In this document: positions 44,602 to 53,463 of the stretch, in pieces
How the letters are laid out: each line of letters begins with the position of its first letter
Numbering within the stretch: position 1 is the first letter of the stretch
Source of the DNA: Thermohahella caldifontis
Lineage (GTDB): Bacteria; Pseudomonadota; Gammaproteobacteria; Pseudomonadales; Oleiphilaceae
Length of the DNA stretch: 64,000 bases
Assembly: GCF_041153465.1 (NCBI RefSeq)
Contig: NZ_CP154858.1
Span: forward strand, 2,666,001-2,730,000
Direction of reading: 5' to 3'
Translations under genes and position numbers: made by a program
The notes under the pieces: model-generated
What the model was told of the DNA's origin: nothing
What the model saw: only the letters and a program-made list of their open reading frames with translations
The model's database searches: none

Positions 44602-45354
44602 ATGAAAAAAACAATGATTCCACTCGTACTGACGGGGTTGATTTCAGGTTCAGCAATCGCTTCCGGAACTGGAGCAGAGTGGGGCTATACGGGTGGAAAT
44701 GGGCCTGATAATTGGGATAAGTTGTCGTCAGCATATGAGATGTGTGGGAAGGGAAGGAATCAGTCACCAGTCAATCTGACGGATATGATTGAGGGAGATT
44801 TGCCACCTCTTGAGCTCAGATACCAGCGTGATGGGCGTGAGATCGTTAACAACGGGCACACCATACAGATCAACTACGCTCCGGGAAGCACGTTATCGGT
44901 AGCAGGCAAGGCCTATGAGCTCAAGCAGCTACATTTCCATGCCCCGAGCGAGAATCAGATTGGCGGGAAATCTTTTCCCATGGAAGCACACTTCGTTCAT
45001 GCTGATGCGGCGGGCAATCTGGCGGTATTGGCTCTCATGGTCGAAGAAGGATATGAAAACAAGGCGCTGAAAAATGCGTGGTCTCATATGCCGGAAAAAG
45101 CAGGTGAAAACCATGCATTGAGCAAGCCGTTCAATGCAAGCGAATTGCTGCCTTCATATGATGATGACGAGCTGGAGTACTATCGCTTCAATGGCTCGCT
45201 CACGACACCACCGTGTTCGGAGGGTGTGGTATGGATGGTTCTCAAGGAAACTGTACAAGCTTCTGCCGATCAGATTGAAAAGTTTGCTCACATCATGCAT
45301 CACCCCAATAACCGTCCTGTCCAGCCAATAAATGCTCGCGTCATCGTTCAATGA
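44602..45354 (+). CDS. Alpha-carbonic anhydrase, periplasmic
   Basis: 250 residues. Catalyses reversible CO2 hydration. Signal peptide MKKTMIPLVLTGLISGSAIA, then WGYTGGNGPDNWDKL. Zinc His ligands are in LHFHAPSEN (two) and EAHFVHAD (one). FNGSLTTPPCSEGVVWMVL contains the substrate-pocket TTPPC, whose Cys pairs with CGKGRNQSPVNL. The ATG at 44602 is preferred because it starts the signal peptide. A TTG at 44593 sits on the AGGAG itself. Confidence 0.95.
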   Translation: MKKTMIPLVLTGLISGSAIASGTGAEWGYTGGNGPDNWDKLSSAYEMCGKGRNQSPVNLTDMIEGDLPPLELRYQRDGREIVNNGHTIQINYAPGSTLSVAGKAYELKQLHFHAPSENQIGGKSFPMEAHFVHADAAGNLAVLALMVEEGYENKALKNAWSHMPEKAGENHALSKPFNASELLPSYDDDELEYYRFNGSLTTPPCSEGVVWMVLKETVQASADQIEKFAHIMHHPNNRPVQPINARVIVQ

Positions 45355-45405
45355 GCGGGTAAAACTCGCGCCCGGTCCGCCAATCCACTACTATCTTCAT
45401 CAGAA

Positions 45406-46506
45406 GTGGAAAACAAGGCGGACATGGGCGAAGCGTTTGTATGGCGTAGTCCGGCCGGAATCTGGCTGGGGATGAATCAGAGTGCACCCGTTGGGCAACC
45501 CCAGCGGGTGGAACGCTATGCCGGGCTCACCCTGCCGCCGGGTATTCCCGTCACCCATGAAACACTGCCCCGCATTGCCCGCGATGGCCTGGACATCATC
45601 ATCGGCAGGCCCGCCCGCTGCTGGGGCGCAAGTATGGGAGCCAATGAGGCCGGCGTAGCGGGCAGCGTCATCCGGGCGGACAATCGTTGGCATTTCCGTT
45701 CGTCGCTGCTCAAGGAAGACCTGCTCCGGCTCGCCCTCATGCAGGCGACTTCCGCCAAGGCTGCCGTCGGACTCGTGAGTCTCTATGTGGAGCGCTTTGC
45801 CCGCAGTGGCCGGCGGAGCATGGAGCCGGCCGTCTTTACCTTCGCGGACGGGGAGGCCATCTGGGTGATGGAGACCCGGGGCCGGGCCTGGTGGGCTCAG
45901 TCCGTGGGGCATTTTACCGCACTGACCGGTGCGCCGGCCTGGTCAGGCGACGCGAGGCTGCACTCGGCCAACGCCGACGAGGCGTCCCGGCCAGCGTGTC
46001 TGCCCGCAGCCATGGAGCGTCGTCAGCGCGCACTGGCCAGGGGGCTGGCCCATGTCATCAATCACCATGAAACGGGTGACTTCACGCTTCTGGCCAACAT
46101 CCTGCGCGGAGACATCTCCGAACACTGGCAGCACCAGGACGATGCCATCTGTCGCCATGGCAGCCTGTGGCACCGGGAAACGGCCAACTCGTTTCTCGCA
46201 TTGCTCACACCCGGCGAACGCCCTCAACTCTGGTTCACCGGATCCAGCCGGCCCTGCATCTCGTTGTTCAAGCCTGTCAGCTGGGATGCGGAACCCTGGT
46301 TCAGCCGCCACATGCACTTCTGGGAAAACTGGCGCAAGGCGGTCAGGCTGGCTCAGCGCTCGCCCGTGATCCGGGAACGGCTGATCCGGCTCCATGCAGA
46401 ACTGGAAGGCCAGTGGCCCCGGTTCCTGCAGGAGGATATCAACGTGGTGATCCGGCTTGAGCAGTGGTGGAATGCGGTGATCCAGATCCTGAAACAGGCG
46501 CCGTAG
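45406..46506 (+). CDS. Secernin-like protein (peptidase C69-related), atypical N-terminus
   Basis: 366 residues from GTG (or 360 from ATG 45424). The central part resembles secernin/C69 dipeptidase-like Ntn hydrolases: CWGASMGANEAGVAGS, LLRLALMQATSAKAAVGLVS, FTFADGEAIWVMETRGRAWW. Members normally begin with a short leader and a catalytic Cys in CDT/CDS. Here the N-terminus is GEAFVWRSPAGIWLGMNQS without that Cys, so catalysis by the usual mechanism is doubtful. It lies 51 bases after the carbonic anhydrase gene. Confidence 0.65.
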   Translation: MENKADMGEAFVWRSPAGIWLGMNQSAPVGQPQRVERYAGLTLPPGIPVTHETLPRIARDGLDIIIGRPARCWGASMGANEAGVAGSVIRADNRWHFRSSLLKEDLLRLALMQATSAKAAVGLVSLYVERFARSGRRSMEPAVFTFADGEAIWVMETRGRAWWAQSVGHFTALTGAPAWSGDARLHSANADEASRPACLPAAMERRQRALARGLAHVINHHETGDFTLLANILRGDISEHWQHQDDAICRHGSLWHRETANSFLALLTPGERPQLWFTGSSRPCISLFKPVSWDAEPWFSRHMHFWENWRKAVRLAQRSPVIRERLIRLHAELEGQWPRFLQEDINVVIRLEQWWNAVIQILKQAP

Positions 46507-46577
46507 TACCGGAATACTACCCGCCTGCTGTTTCCGGAGCGTAGGCTGTGTTGGCTCACACAACAAGGAGAAAGATC

Positions 46578-47150
46578 ATGAGCCAGCACATTCTGATTCT
46601 CACCGGTGACTACGCCGAAGATTATGAACTGATGGTGCCCTTTCAGGCGCTGCAGGCCTGTGGCTACCGGGTGACGGCCGTGTGCCCCGACAAAAAGTCC
46701 GGTGACACCGTCATGACGGCTATCCATGACTTTGAAGGTGCCCAGACCTATTCCGAAAAACCCGGCCACCGCTTTACCCTCAATGGGGACTTCGACCGCG
46801 CAGACGAACCGGAATTTGACGCACTGCTGCTGCCGGGCGGACGCGCTCCCGAGTATCTGCGGCTGAACCCCGTCGTGTTGTCCAGGGTTCAGGCATTTGC
46901 CCGGGCCGGCAAACCCATTGCAGCCATCTGTCATGGTGCCCAGATTCTGACGGCGGCGGATGTCATCCGTGGCCGGCGCATTTCAGCCTATCCGGCCTGT
47001 GCGCCGGAGGTGCAGCAGGCCGGTGCAGAGTATGCACAGATCGGGATCGACGAAGCCGTGACCGATGGTCAGTTCGTCACTGCGCCCGCCTGGCCGGCAC
47101 ACCCCGCGTGGCTCGCCCAGTTCATGGCACTGCTGCGTCAGCGGGCGTAA
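46578..47150 (+). CDS. DJ-1/PfpI family protein
   Basis: 190 residues. The fold is that of class-I glutamine-amidotransferase-like proteins: ILILTGDYAEDYELMVPFQA, ALLLPGGRAPEYLRLNP, and the nucleophile elbow PIAAICHGAQIL with the conserved Cys-His. Members act as deglycases, proteases or chaperones, and sequence does not decide which. The ATG at 46578 has AAGGAG upstream. Its 3' end overlaps the convergent ribbon-helix-helix gene by 29 bases. Confidence 0.9.
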   Translation: MSQHILILTGDYAEDYELMVPFQALQACGYRVTAVCPDKKSGDTVMTAIHDFEGAQTYSEKPGHRFTLNGDFDRADEPEFDALLLPGGRAPEYLRLNPVVLSRVQAFARAGKPIAAICHGAQILTAADVIRGRRISAYPACAPEVQQAGAEYAQIGIDEAVTDGQFVTAPAWPAHPAWLAQFMALLRQRA

Positions 47151-47427
47151 CGGGCAGCGTGTCCGGGGGCTGGCGACCCGCCCAGCAGGTGCAGATGACC
47201 CGCAGCAGCGAGGCAAAGTTGTCCGGCTCCCGGCCTTCATCCAGTATTTCGTCGTAAAGCTCGGTGATGAAGCGGGGTGTGGTGTACCCCTGAGCTTCGG
47301 CGATACGGTCGAGAATCTGCCAGTAGAGCATTTCCAGCGCAATGCTGGTGACATGGCCGTGGATGCGAAGGGAGCGACGCTCCCGCCGGTAAAGACGTTC
47401 GGGTGTGGATGAATAAATATGACACAT
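47122..47427 (-). CDS. Ribbon-helix-helix DNA-binding protein
   Basis: 101 residues. The N-terminal part RRSLRIHGHVTSIALEMLYW followed by QILDRIAEAQGYTTPRFI fits the predicted ribbon-helix-helix family of COG4321 (strand for DNA contact, then two helices). The start at 47427 follows AGGGAGGTG. Target unknown. It ends inside the convergent PfpI gene and lies 48 bases downstream of trxC on the same strand. Confidence 0.75.
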   Translation of the reverse strand: MCHIYSSTPERLYRRERRSLRIHGHVTSIALEMLYWQILDRIAEAQGYTTPRFITELYDEILDEGREPDNFASLLRVICTCWAGRQPPDTLPVTPADAAVP

Positions 47428-47474
47428 GAGACACCTCCCTGTGCCAGCATGCGCCCCTTGTTCCGATTCCGAAA

Positions 47475-47921
47475 TCAGACTTTGGTGGGAAGGTGCTGCT
47501 GAACCCATTGCATCAGCTGCGGTTCAGGCAGTGCACCGGCAATCCGGGCCACTTCACGTCCCTTGTGGAAGAGGGCAAGTGTCGGAATGCTGCGAATGCC
47601 GAGCCGGGCTGAAAGGGCCTGGGCCGTTTCGGTGTTGACCTTCGCCAGCCGTACCCTTGGTTCGAGCTTGCCCGCGGCCGCTGAGAATATCGGCGCAAAC
47701 ATGCGGCACGGCCCGCACCATGAGGCCCAGAAATCCACCAGAACGGGCAGATCCTGTTCCTGCACGAAGCGGTCGAAACGTGCTTCCGTCAGTTCGACCG
47801 GCTGCCCGGCAAAGAGCGGTTGTTTGCATTGTCCGCACTTGGGGCCGTCACCGAGCCGGCTGGCAGGCACCCGGTTCCTGGCGTCACAGTGTGGACAGAT
47901 GATCATCAGGTTGTCAGTCAT
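47475..47921 (-). CDS. trxC: Thioredoxin 2 (TrxC)
   Basis: 148 residues. The N-terminal zinc module CPHCDARN with CGQCK (two CxxC) is specific to thioredoxin 2 and sensitive to oxidation. The thioredoxin domain follows with the active site FWASWCGPCRMFAPIF and the cis-Pro in RSIPTLALFHKG. Reduces protein disulfides in the cytoplasm. An inverted repeat lies between its putative -10 and the ATG. Confidence 0.96.
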   Translation of the reverse strand: MTDNLMIICPHCDARNRVPASRLGDGPKCGQCKQPLFAGQPVELTEARFDRFVQEQDLPVLVDFWASWCGPCRMFAPIFSAAAGKLEPRVRLAKVNTETAQALSARLGIRSIPTLALFHKGREVARIAGALPEPQLMQWVQQHLPTKV

Positions 47922-47937
47922 GAGTGTGCATCCCCGT

Positions 47938-47975
47938 CAGGTTCAGATGTATACCTATATGGGGATGCAATTATA
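47938..47975 (-). promoter_or_regulatory. trxC promoter region with perfect inverted repeat
   Basis: On the minus strand a TATAAT (47970-47975) is followed by a perfect 8-bp inverted repeat GCATCCCC/GGGGATGC (47961-47968 and 47938-47945, 15-base spacer), just upstream of the trxC ATG. A good -35 hexamer is not evident. The repeat could be an operator or an RNA hairpin in the leader. Confidence 0.4.
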
Positions 47976-47990
47976 AAAGCCAAGCCCTGG

Positions 47991-49733
47991 TCAGCGCTGA
48001 TACACATAGGTGCCCGGCGCATCACAGATGGGCGGATAGCCGGCTTCCGTGTTGCCCAGGGGCGGAGGTGCCACCCTCTTGCTGTCGCTGTGGCGGGCAA
48101 TCCAGTCCTGCCAAGCCAGCCACCAGGACCCCTCGTGCCGTTCCGCAATGGTTTTCCACTCTTCCGGACTGTAGGTGCGGTCCCCACTGTGACGTGTATG
48201 AATCAGGTAATCCCGGTTGGGGTGGCCCGGTTCGCTGATGATGCCGGCGTTGTGTCCGCCCTTGGCAAGACAGAACGTCACCTCCGGTGAACTGGTCAGA
48301 CGACGGATCTTGAACACGCTGGGCCAGGGGGCCACGTGATCCTTGGTGGCACCGACTGCGAAGATGGGCAGACGCAGGTCACGCAGGAAAATGGGCCGTC
48401 CGTCCACATCGTAGCGGCCTTCTGCCAGATCATTGTTCAGAAACAGCCGGCGCAGATACTGGCTGTGCATGGTGTAGGGCATGCGCGTGCTGTCGGCGTT
48501 CCAGGCCATCAGGTCGTTGAGTTGCGGGCGCTCTCCCTTCATGTACTCGTTGATGAGGCGTGACCAGAGCAAGTCCTTGGATCGCAGCATCATGAAGGCG
48601 CCGGACATCTGTTTGGCATCCAGATAGCCCTGTTCCCACATGATGTCTTCCAGGAAGGTGAGCTGACTCTCGTTGATGAAGAGCATCAGCTCGCCGGCTT
48701 CCTTGAAGTCGGTCTGTGCGGCGATCAGCGTCATCGTGGCGAGACGCTCGTCCCGCTCCCGGGCCATGGTGGCCGCGGCGATACTGAGCATGGTACCGCC
48801 CAGACAGTAACCTGCAGCGTGAATCTTGCGGTCGGGCACGATGGCATTGATGGCCTTGATCGCATCCATCACGCCCATTTCCCGATAATCGTCCATGGAA
48901 AGATCCCGGTCATCCGGGCCCGGATTGAACCAGGAGATCATGAACACCGTATGCCCCTGCTCCACCAGCCACCGCACCAGGGAATTGTGTGGCGAGAGAT
49001 CCAAAATGTAGTATTTCATGATCCAGGCGGGCACGATCAGAATGGGCTCCGCGAACACCTTGTCCGTGGCCGGACTGTACTGAATCAATTCCATGATCCG
49101 GTTGCGGTAGACCACCTTGCCCGGTGTGACGGCCAGATTTTCGCCCACCTTGTAGGCTTCGGCCCCGACCGGCGGTTCATTGTTGATCGTCCGGCGCACG
49201 TCTTCCAGCCAGTTCTGGAAACCCTGAACGAAATTGCGCCCTCCGGTCTTGCGGACGGTTTCGATCACCTCCGGGTTGAGCCAGGGCAGGTTGGTGGGGG
49301 AAAACATGTCGAGTATCTGGCGTGCGCCGAACTCCACCATGTTCTCGTTCCGCGGGGAAACCCCGGGAATCCGGGTCGTGGCATAGTGCCACCACTGTTC
49401 CTGCATCAGGAACATCTGCTGAATCAGGCTGAAGGGCAGCTTCTGCCAGTCGGGATGACGAAACCGGTAGTCCTGCGGCAACGGGGTGTAGGGTGGTTTG
49501 ACGTCCTTGCCGGACAGACGGCTGAAACCGTACAGGGAAACCCGGCCGAGGCTGCGCATCGCATTCTCTGCCAGCTCGACCTGCTTGCCCGGCGCGCAGG
49601 CGGCGTGGCTGGCCCAATCCTGCCAGGCCTGATACAGGGCGATGGGAGACATGCCGCCGGTCAGTTTGCCGAGTGAGGCATGAACCAGACGGTCAATGGC
49701 GCGGGAGCTTTGGCTGATGGTGTCGGCTTGCAT
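47991..49733 (-). CDS. phaC: Poly(3-hydroxyalkanoate) synthase
   Basis: 580 residues, class I size. Polymerises (R)-3-hydroxyacyl-CoA into polyhydroxyalkanoate storage granules. The PhaC N-terminal domain (NPEVIETVRKTGGRNFVQGF) precedes an alpha/beta-hydrolase domain with the lipase-like box AAGYCLGGTMLS (catalytic Cys), the Asp in AVGATKDHVAPW and the His in KGGHNAGII. The start at 49733 (MQADTISQS) is preceded by AAGGAG. An upstream in-frame Met lacks this. No phasin or phaA/phaB gene is nearby. Confidence 0.94.
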   Translation of the reverse strand: MQADTISQSSRAIDRLVHASLGKLTGGMSPIALYQAWQDWASHAACAPGKQVELAENAMRSLGRVSLYGFSRLSGKDVKPPYTPLPQDYRFRHPDWQKLPFSLIQQMFLMQEQWWHYATTRIPGVSPRNENMVEFGARQILDMFSPTNLPWLNPEVIETVRKTGGRNFVQGFQNWLEDVRRTINNEPPVGAEAYKVGENLAVTPGKVVYRNRIMELIQYSPATDKVFAEPILIVPAWIMKYYILDLSPHNSLVRWLVEQGHTVFMISWFNPGPDDRDLSMDDYREMGVMDAIKAINAIVPDRKIHAAGYCLGGTMLSIAAATMARERDERLATMTLIAAQTDFKEAGELMLFINESQLTFLEDIMWEQGYLDAKQMSGAFMMLRSKDLLWSRLINEYMKGERPQLNDLMAWNADSTRMPYTMHSQYLRRLFLNNDLAEGRYDVDGRPIFLRDLRLPIFAVGATKDHVAPWPSVFKIRRLTSSPEVTFCLAKGGHNAGIISEPGHPNRDYLIHTRHSGDRTYSPEEWKTIAERHEGSWWLAWQDWIARHSDSKRVAPPPLGNTEAGYPPICDAPGTYVYQR

Positions 49734-49874
49734 AGGGGTCTCCTTGGGGAAATGTACGGGGTATCCGATACCCTCCAGCCGGTACGGCATGCGCTGGAGA
49801 CGATCACAGTCTACCGCGATTGCATGGCAGACACACTACGGCTTTGGGCAAATGCCGGTTAAATCTGCTTCAGG

Positions 49875-50675
49875 TCAACTGTTGCGGTCCGGTGTGCGCA
49901 AGGCGGGCAGAATGCGCAGAACAGCAAAGGCCAGGACGCTGAACAGGACGATGGCCGGGCCGGCCGGCCAGTCGCCGAACCAGGCTGCCGAGAGACCCAG
50001 GCAGACGGACACCATGCCGGTGAGGCTGGCGTGCAGGGCCATGCGTTCCGGAGTCCGGCTCACCGGGCGGGCTGCGGCGGCCGGAATGATGAGCAGTGCC
50101 GTGATGAGCAGGACACCGACGACCTTGATGGCAGAGGCGATGACGGCGGAGAGCAGCAGTGTGAACAGGGTGCGGACCCGTCCGGTTGCTATGCCTTCCA
50201 CCTGTGCCAGATCCGCGTGCAGGGTCAGCATCACCAGATCTCTCCAGAACCGAGAGAGGAGGATCAGGGTGAGTGCGGCCACCACGGCTGCAAAGATCAC
50301 ATCTGCTGGACCGGCAGTCAGAATATCGCCAAGCAGGAACGCTTCAAGGCTGACGCCGGGCTGCGGGTTCAGACTGATGGCAATGAGTCCGGCAGCCAGC
50401 GTGCCATGGGCGAGAATGCCCAGAACCGTGTCCGCAGCCAGTTGCCGTTGCTTCTCGAGCATGGTGAGCAACAGGCCAACGGCGGTGGAGACAGTGACCA
50501 CGGTCCAGGTGGGGGAGACCTGGAGAATCAGACCCAAGGCAACTCCAAGCAGGCTGGCATGGGCGAGGGTGTCGCCGAAGTAGGCCATGCGCCGCCAGAC
50601 CACGAAACAACCCAGGGGGCCGGTCACCAGCGCCAGCAGCAATCCGGTGGCCAGTGCATACAGGATGAAGCTCAT
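49875..50675 (-). CDS. znuB: Zinc ABC transporter permease ZnuB
   Basis: 266 residues, about eight membrane helices, ABC-3 permease family: WRRMAYFGDTLAHASLLGVA near the N-terminus and KVVGVLLITALLIIPAAAAR near the C-terminus are characteristic. Imports Zn2+ across the inner membrane with ZnuC and ZnuA. Its ATG overlaps the znuC stop. Confidence 0.93.
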   Translation of the reverse strand: MSFILYALATGLLLALVTGPLGCFVVWRRMAYFGDTLAHASLLGVALGLILQVSPTWTVVTVSTAVGLLLTMLEKQRQLAADTVLGILAHGTLAAGLIAISLNPQPGVSLEAFLLGDILTAGPADVIFAAVVAALTLILLSRFWRDLVMLTLHADLAQVEGIATGRVRTLFTLLLSAVIASAIKVVGVLLITALLIIPAAAARPVSRTPERMALHASLTGMVSVCLGLSAAWFGDWPAGPAIVLFSVLAFAVLRILPALRTPDRNS

Positions 50676-51418
50676 GGCAGGGGCGCCTCCGATGTATCGG
50701 TATCCGGATCGCAGGCCTTGTGGTGCTTGTGGTCGTGGCGGAACAGAGCATAGCGATGGCCCTGTGCGCCGAAGAGTGCGTTGAAATTCGGATTGCCCAC
50801 CAGGCTGTGCGGCTGACCGCTGCAGCAGATATGGCCGTTCAGGCAGATCACCTCGCTGGTGGATGACATGACCCAGTGCAGGTCATGGGAAATGAGCAGC
50901 ACACCGCAGCCGAGCCGGCTGACCGCCTCCTCGACCAGTTCGTAGAGCAGGGTCTGGCCGGCCATGTCCACGCCCTGGGCCGGTTCGTCCAGCACCAGCA
51001 GTTCGGGTTGCCGTCTCAGGGCCCGGGCCAGCAGGACCTTCTGCAGCTGACCGCCGGACAGTGCACTGAGATCGTGGCGCGCCAGTGCATCCAGGTGCAG
51101 GGGAGCCAGCATCCGGTCAAGGTCGGGTCGGGAAGGGCAGTCCGACAGGAACCGGTCCACCGTCAGTGGCAGGGTGGAATCCACGTGAAAGCGCTGAGGG
51201 ACGTAGCCCAGCCTGAGACCCGGCTTGCGTACCACACGACCGTGGCACGGGGACAGAAGTCCGAGTACCACGCGTGCCAGCGTCGATTTGCCCGCCCCGT
51301 TGGGGCCGATGACCGTGGTGATGCGTCCGGGCAGCAGCTCCAGATGGATGTGCTGCAGTATCGTCTTGCCGGACAACCGCACGCAGACGTCAGAAAGCTG
51401 GATCAGGGGCGGTGTCAT
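50672..51418 (-). CDS. znuC: Zinc ABC transporter ATP-binding protein ZnuC
   Basis: 248 residues. Walker A VIGPNGAGKSTLARVVLGLL, signature LSALSGGQLQKVLLARAL, Walker B LLVLDEPAQGVDMAG, switch His in LLISHDLHWVM. The His-rich C-terminus (RHDHKHHKACD) fits a zinc transporter. It overlaps both zur and znuB by ATGA-type junctions, forming zur-znuC-znuB. Confidence 0.94.
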   Translation of the reverse strand: MTPPLIQLSDVCVRLSGKTILQHIHLELLPGRITTVIGPNGAGKSTLARVVLGLLSPCHGRVVRKPGLRLGYVPQRFHVDSTLPLTVDRFLSDCPSRPDLDRMLAPLHLDALARHDLSALSGGQLQKVLLARALRRQPELLVLDEPAQGVDMAGQTLLYELVEEAVSRLGCGVLLISHDLHWVMSSTSEVICLNGHICCSGQPHSLVGNPNFNALFGAQGHRYALFRHDHKHHKACDPDTDTSEAPLP

Positions 51419-51894
51419 GGGGTGGCCGCATCCCGGCAGGCCCGGCAGATGCCGGTGATTTCCAGCGTCGCGTGCGAGACATCGTAGCCCTCCTCACGGC
51501 TGGCCTGAGCCATGGCCCGTTCCAGCGCATCGGACTGAATCTCGCGTGCACTCTGACAATGGCTGCAGATCAGAAAACACCCCCGGTGGGGCTGTTCCGG
51601 CTCGCAACACCCCATGTAGGCGTTGATGCTCGCCAGCTTGTGCACCAGGCCGTGCTGAACCAGAAAATCGAGCGAGCGGTATACGGTGGGCGGTGCCGTT
51701 TTCTGACCGGCCTGATTCATGGCTTCGATCAGATCATAGGCACGGACGGGATCATGGGAGGCCCAGACCCGCCTGAGAATGTCGCGCCGCAGGGGGGTCA
51801 GGCGTGCACCGCGGGCACGGCAAAGGTCCTCCGCACGGGACAGCGCGGAGGTAATGCAGTGTTCATGATCCGGTGCATCACAGCCTGTGGTCAT
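51415..51894 (-). CDS. zur: Zinc uptake regulator Zur (Fur family)
   Basis: 159 residues. A winged-helix domain (LTPLRRDILRRVWASHDPVR, PPTVYRSLDFLVQHGLVHKL) and a C-terminal metal domain with CSHCQSAREI and ICRACRD, the structural zinc Cys pairs. The extra CCEPEQPHRGCFLICSHC is Zur-like rather than Fur-like. It represses zinc uptake when zinc is sufficient. First gene of zur-znuC-znuB, with an operator directly before its ATG. Confidence 0.93.
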   Translation of the reverse strand: MTTGCDAPDHEHCITSALSRAEDLCRARGARLTPLRRDILRRVWASHDPVRAYDLIEAMNQAGQKTAPPTVYRSLDFLVQHGLVHKLASINAYMGCCEPEQPHRGCFLICSHCQSAREIQSDALERAMAQASREEGYDVSHATLEITGICRACRDAATP

Positions 51895-51895
51895 G

Positions 51896-51915
51896 GGTTA
51901 CAGTATAACATAACC
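51896..51915 (-). promoter_or_regulatory. Zur operator
   Basis: On the minus strand GGTTATGTTATACTGTAACC is an imperfect palindrome close to the known gammaproteobacterial Zur box (core TGTTATA). It ends one base before the zur ATG, so the operon is probably autoregulated. Either the mRNA is leaderless or a slightly later start is used, because no ribosome site fits. Confidence 0.75.
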
Positions 51916-51926
51916 AAAAGGCCGCT

Positions 51927-52385
51927 TCAGTGCATCGCCATGACGTCAGCCGTGATGCGCTCCAGGTACTCGATATCCGGGATGTGCAGAGTCTGGTCCT
52001 CGAACAGCACCAGTGCCTTGTCTGCCGGACCGGTCGGGCCGTCTTCGACCGGTTTCAGGTCGGACTCGATGACCCGTGCCAGCCGCGGCAGACCCTGGGT
52101 GACAAAACCGATGAAGGGGATGCGCTCATGGTTGGGGCCGATCGTGTTGAGGATGGCGATCCGCTTGTCGCCTTCGCCCATGTTTTGCTGATTGGCACCT
52201 TCCCAGGAGATGACCGGTATCCGCGTGCCGCGCCAGCGGATATAACCGAGGAACCATTCCGGGGTGCCGGGGATGGCCTCCGGCTCCTGGTAGTCCGTCA
52301 CCTCGGCCACGGCCGTATTGGGCAGTAGCAGGGTGGCATCGGTGACCGGTATTCTCAGGCATGCAATCTGTGCCGGCTGTGTCAT
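51927..52385 (-). CDS. chpC: CheW-like protein ChpC
   Basis: 152 residues, a single CheW domain: LLLPNTAVAEVTDYQEPEAI, GYIRWRGTRIPVISWE and PFIGFVTQGLPRL. ChpC is the second adaptor of the Pil-Chp system that links chemosensory input to the ChpA kinase. AAGGAGATACC precedes the ATG. It lies 15 bases after chpB and ends the cluster. Confidence 0.88.
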   Translation of the reverse strand: MTQPAQIACLRIPVTDATLLLPNTAVAEVTDYQEPEAIPGTPEWFLGYIRWRGTRIPVISWEGANQQNMGEGDKRIAILNTIGPNHERIPFIGFVTQGLPRLARVIESDLKPVEDGPTGPADKALVLFEDQTLHIPDIEYLERITADVMAMH

Positions 52386-52400
52386 GGTATCTCCTTCAGG

Positions 52401-53450
52401 TCAGGCCAGGCCCCTCAGGCGCCTGTCACGAATTTCGGATTCAATGATGCGTACAAGTTCGGCCGCCAGGGCTTCCGGGGGCCCACGGAAGCTGACGGCC
52501 CCCGTGTCTGCCACGGCATCGGGCATGGAGGCGCTGGCGCAACTGGCGCTGTCCTGGGCCCAGATGTGCGAGCCGTAAGCACGCATCATGGGGGCGGCAA
52601 CGGCGCCGTCGTTGCCCATGCCGCTGAACAGGATGGCATGAGCGCGATGCCCGTAGTAGTTGGCAATGTTCAGCATGACCTGGTCAATGGACGGCCCGTA
52701 GGGTCCCGGCCAGGGCGTATCACGGAAAACAAAGCAGCCTTCTTCATCCAGCACGACTTCCCGGTCTACCGGCATCAGGGCCACGCGACCGTTTTCAAGC
52801 CGCATCCCCGGTTTGGCCTCGAACAGCTCGAAGGCCGAATGGCGACCGAGCACCCGGGTCAGTACGCTGACCCCGGCCGCGTCGATATGCTGGGCATAGA
52901 CGAACGCCACCGGCAGCCCCTTGGGCAGGGCATCCAGAAAAGCCTTGACCGCCTGAGGCCCGCCAAGGGAAGCGCCGAGAATCCAGACGCGATCCACCGT
53001 GCTGCCCGGCAGAGCCGTGGGGATGGTTTCCGGCAGGCTTCGCGGAACAGTGTGTGCCTCTGCGGAAGGCTGCATCGCCCACTGGCTCAGGTTTTCCCCG
53101 TGCTCCGCAAGCGGTTCGATGATGCCCACCAGGTCGCGCAGCTTGGTATACAGCCGGCGCTCCCAGCGCGGGTACTCGGGGCTGTGGCGGGGTGGCGCCT
53201 CACCCATGCCGAACAGGATGGGGGCGTCGGTCGCCTCGATGAGACGGTCGATGGACTCGGACCACTGTTCCTCGTCGGCCAGGTCAACCACCCAGGCTTC
53301 CGCCTCGCCGGCCTGACGCAGCAGGCCTTCGTTGAGACGCGACGGGTCACAGTTGAGCCAGATGCCGAATCCGTAGCCGCGCAGGGCATGTGCCAGCACA
53401 TGCCGCTGCAGCGGACAATCGGAGACGATCCCAATCTTGCGCGTGTCCAC
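52401..53450 (-). CDS. chpB: CheB-like protein-glutamate methylesterase ChpB (GTG start)
   Basis: 349 residues. The N-terminal 130 residues form a degenerate receiver-like domain (KIGIVSDCPLQRHVLAHALR). The C-terminal methylesterase has the catalytic Ser in ILGASLGGPQAV, His in YAQHIDAAG and Asp in LFSGMGNDGAVAA. It removes methyl groups from the PilJ chemoreceptor. It starts 13 bases after the chpA stop. Confidence 0.9.
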   Translation of the reverse strand: MDTRKIGIVSDCPLQRHVLAHALRGYGFGIWLNCDPSRLNEGLLRQAGEAEAWVVDLADEEQWSESIDRLIEATDAPILFGMGEAPPRHSPEYPRWERRLYTKLRDLVGIIEPLAEHGENLSQWAMQPSAEAHTVPRSLPETIPTALPGSTVDRVWILGASLGGPQAVKAFLDALPKGLPVAFVYAQHIDAAGVSVLTRVLGRHSAFELFEAKPGMRLENGRVALMPVDREVVLDEEGCFVFRDTPWPGPYGPSIDQVMLNIANYYGHRAHAILFSGMGNDGAVAAPMMRAYGSHIWAQDSASCASASMPDAVADTGAVSFRGPPEALAAELVRIIESEIRDRRLRGLA

Positions 53451-53463
53451 CTTGGCTCCGGCG

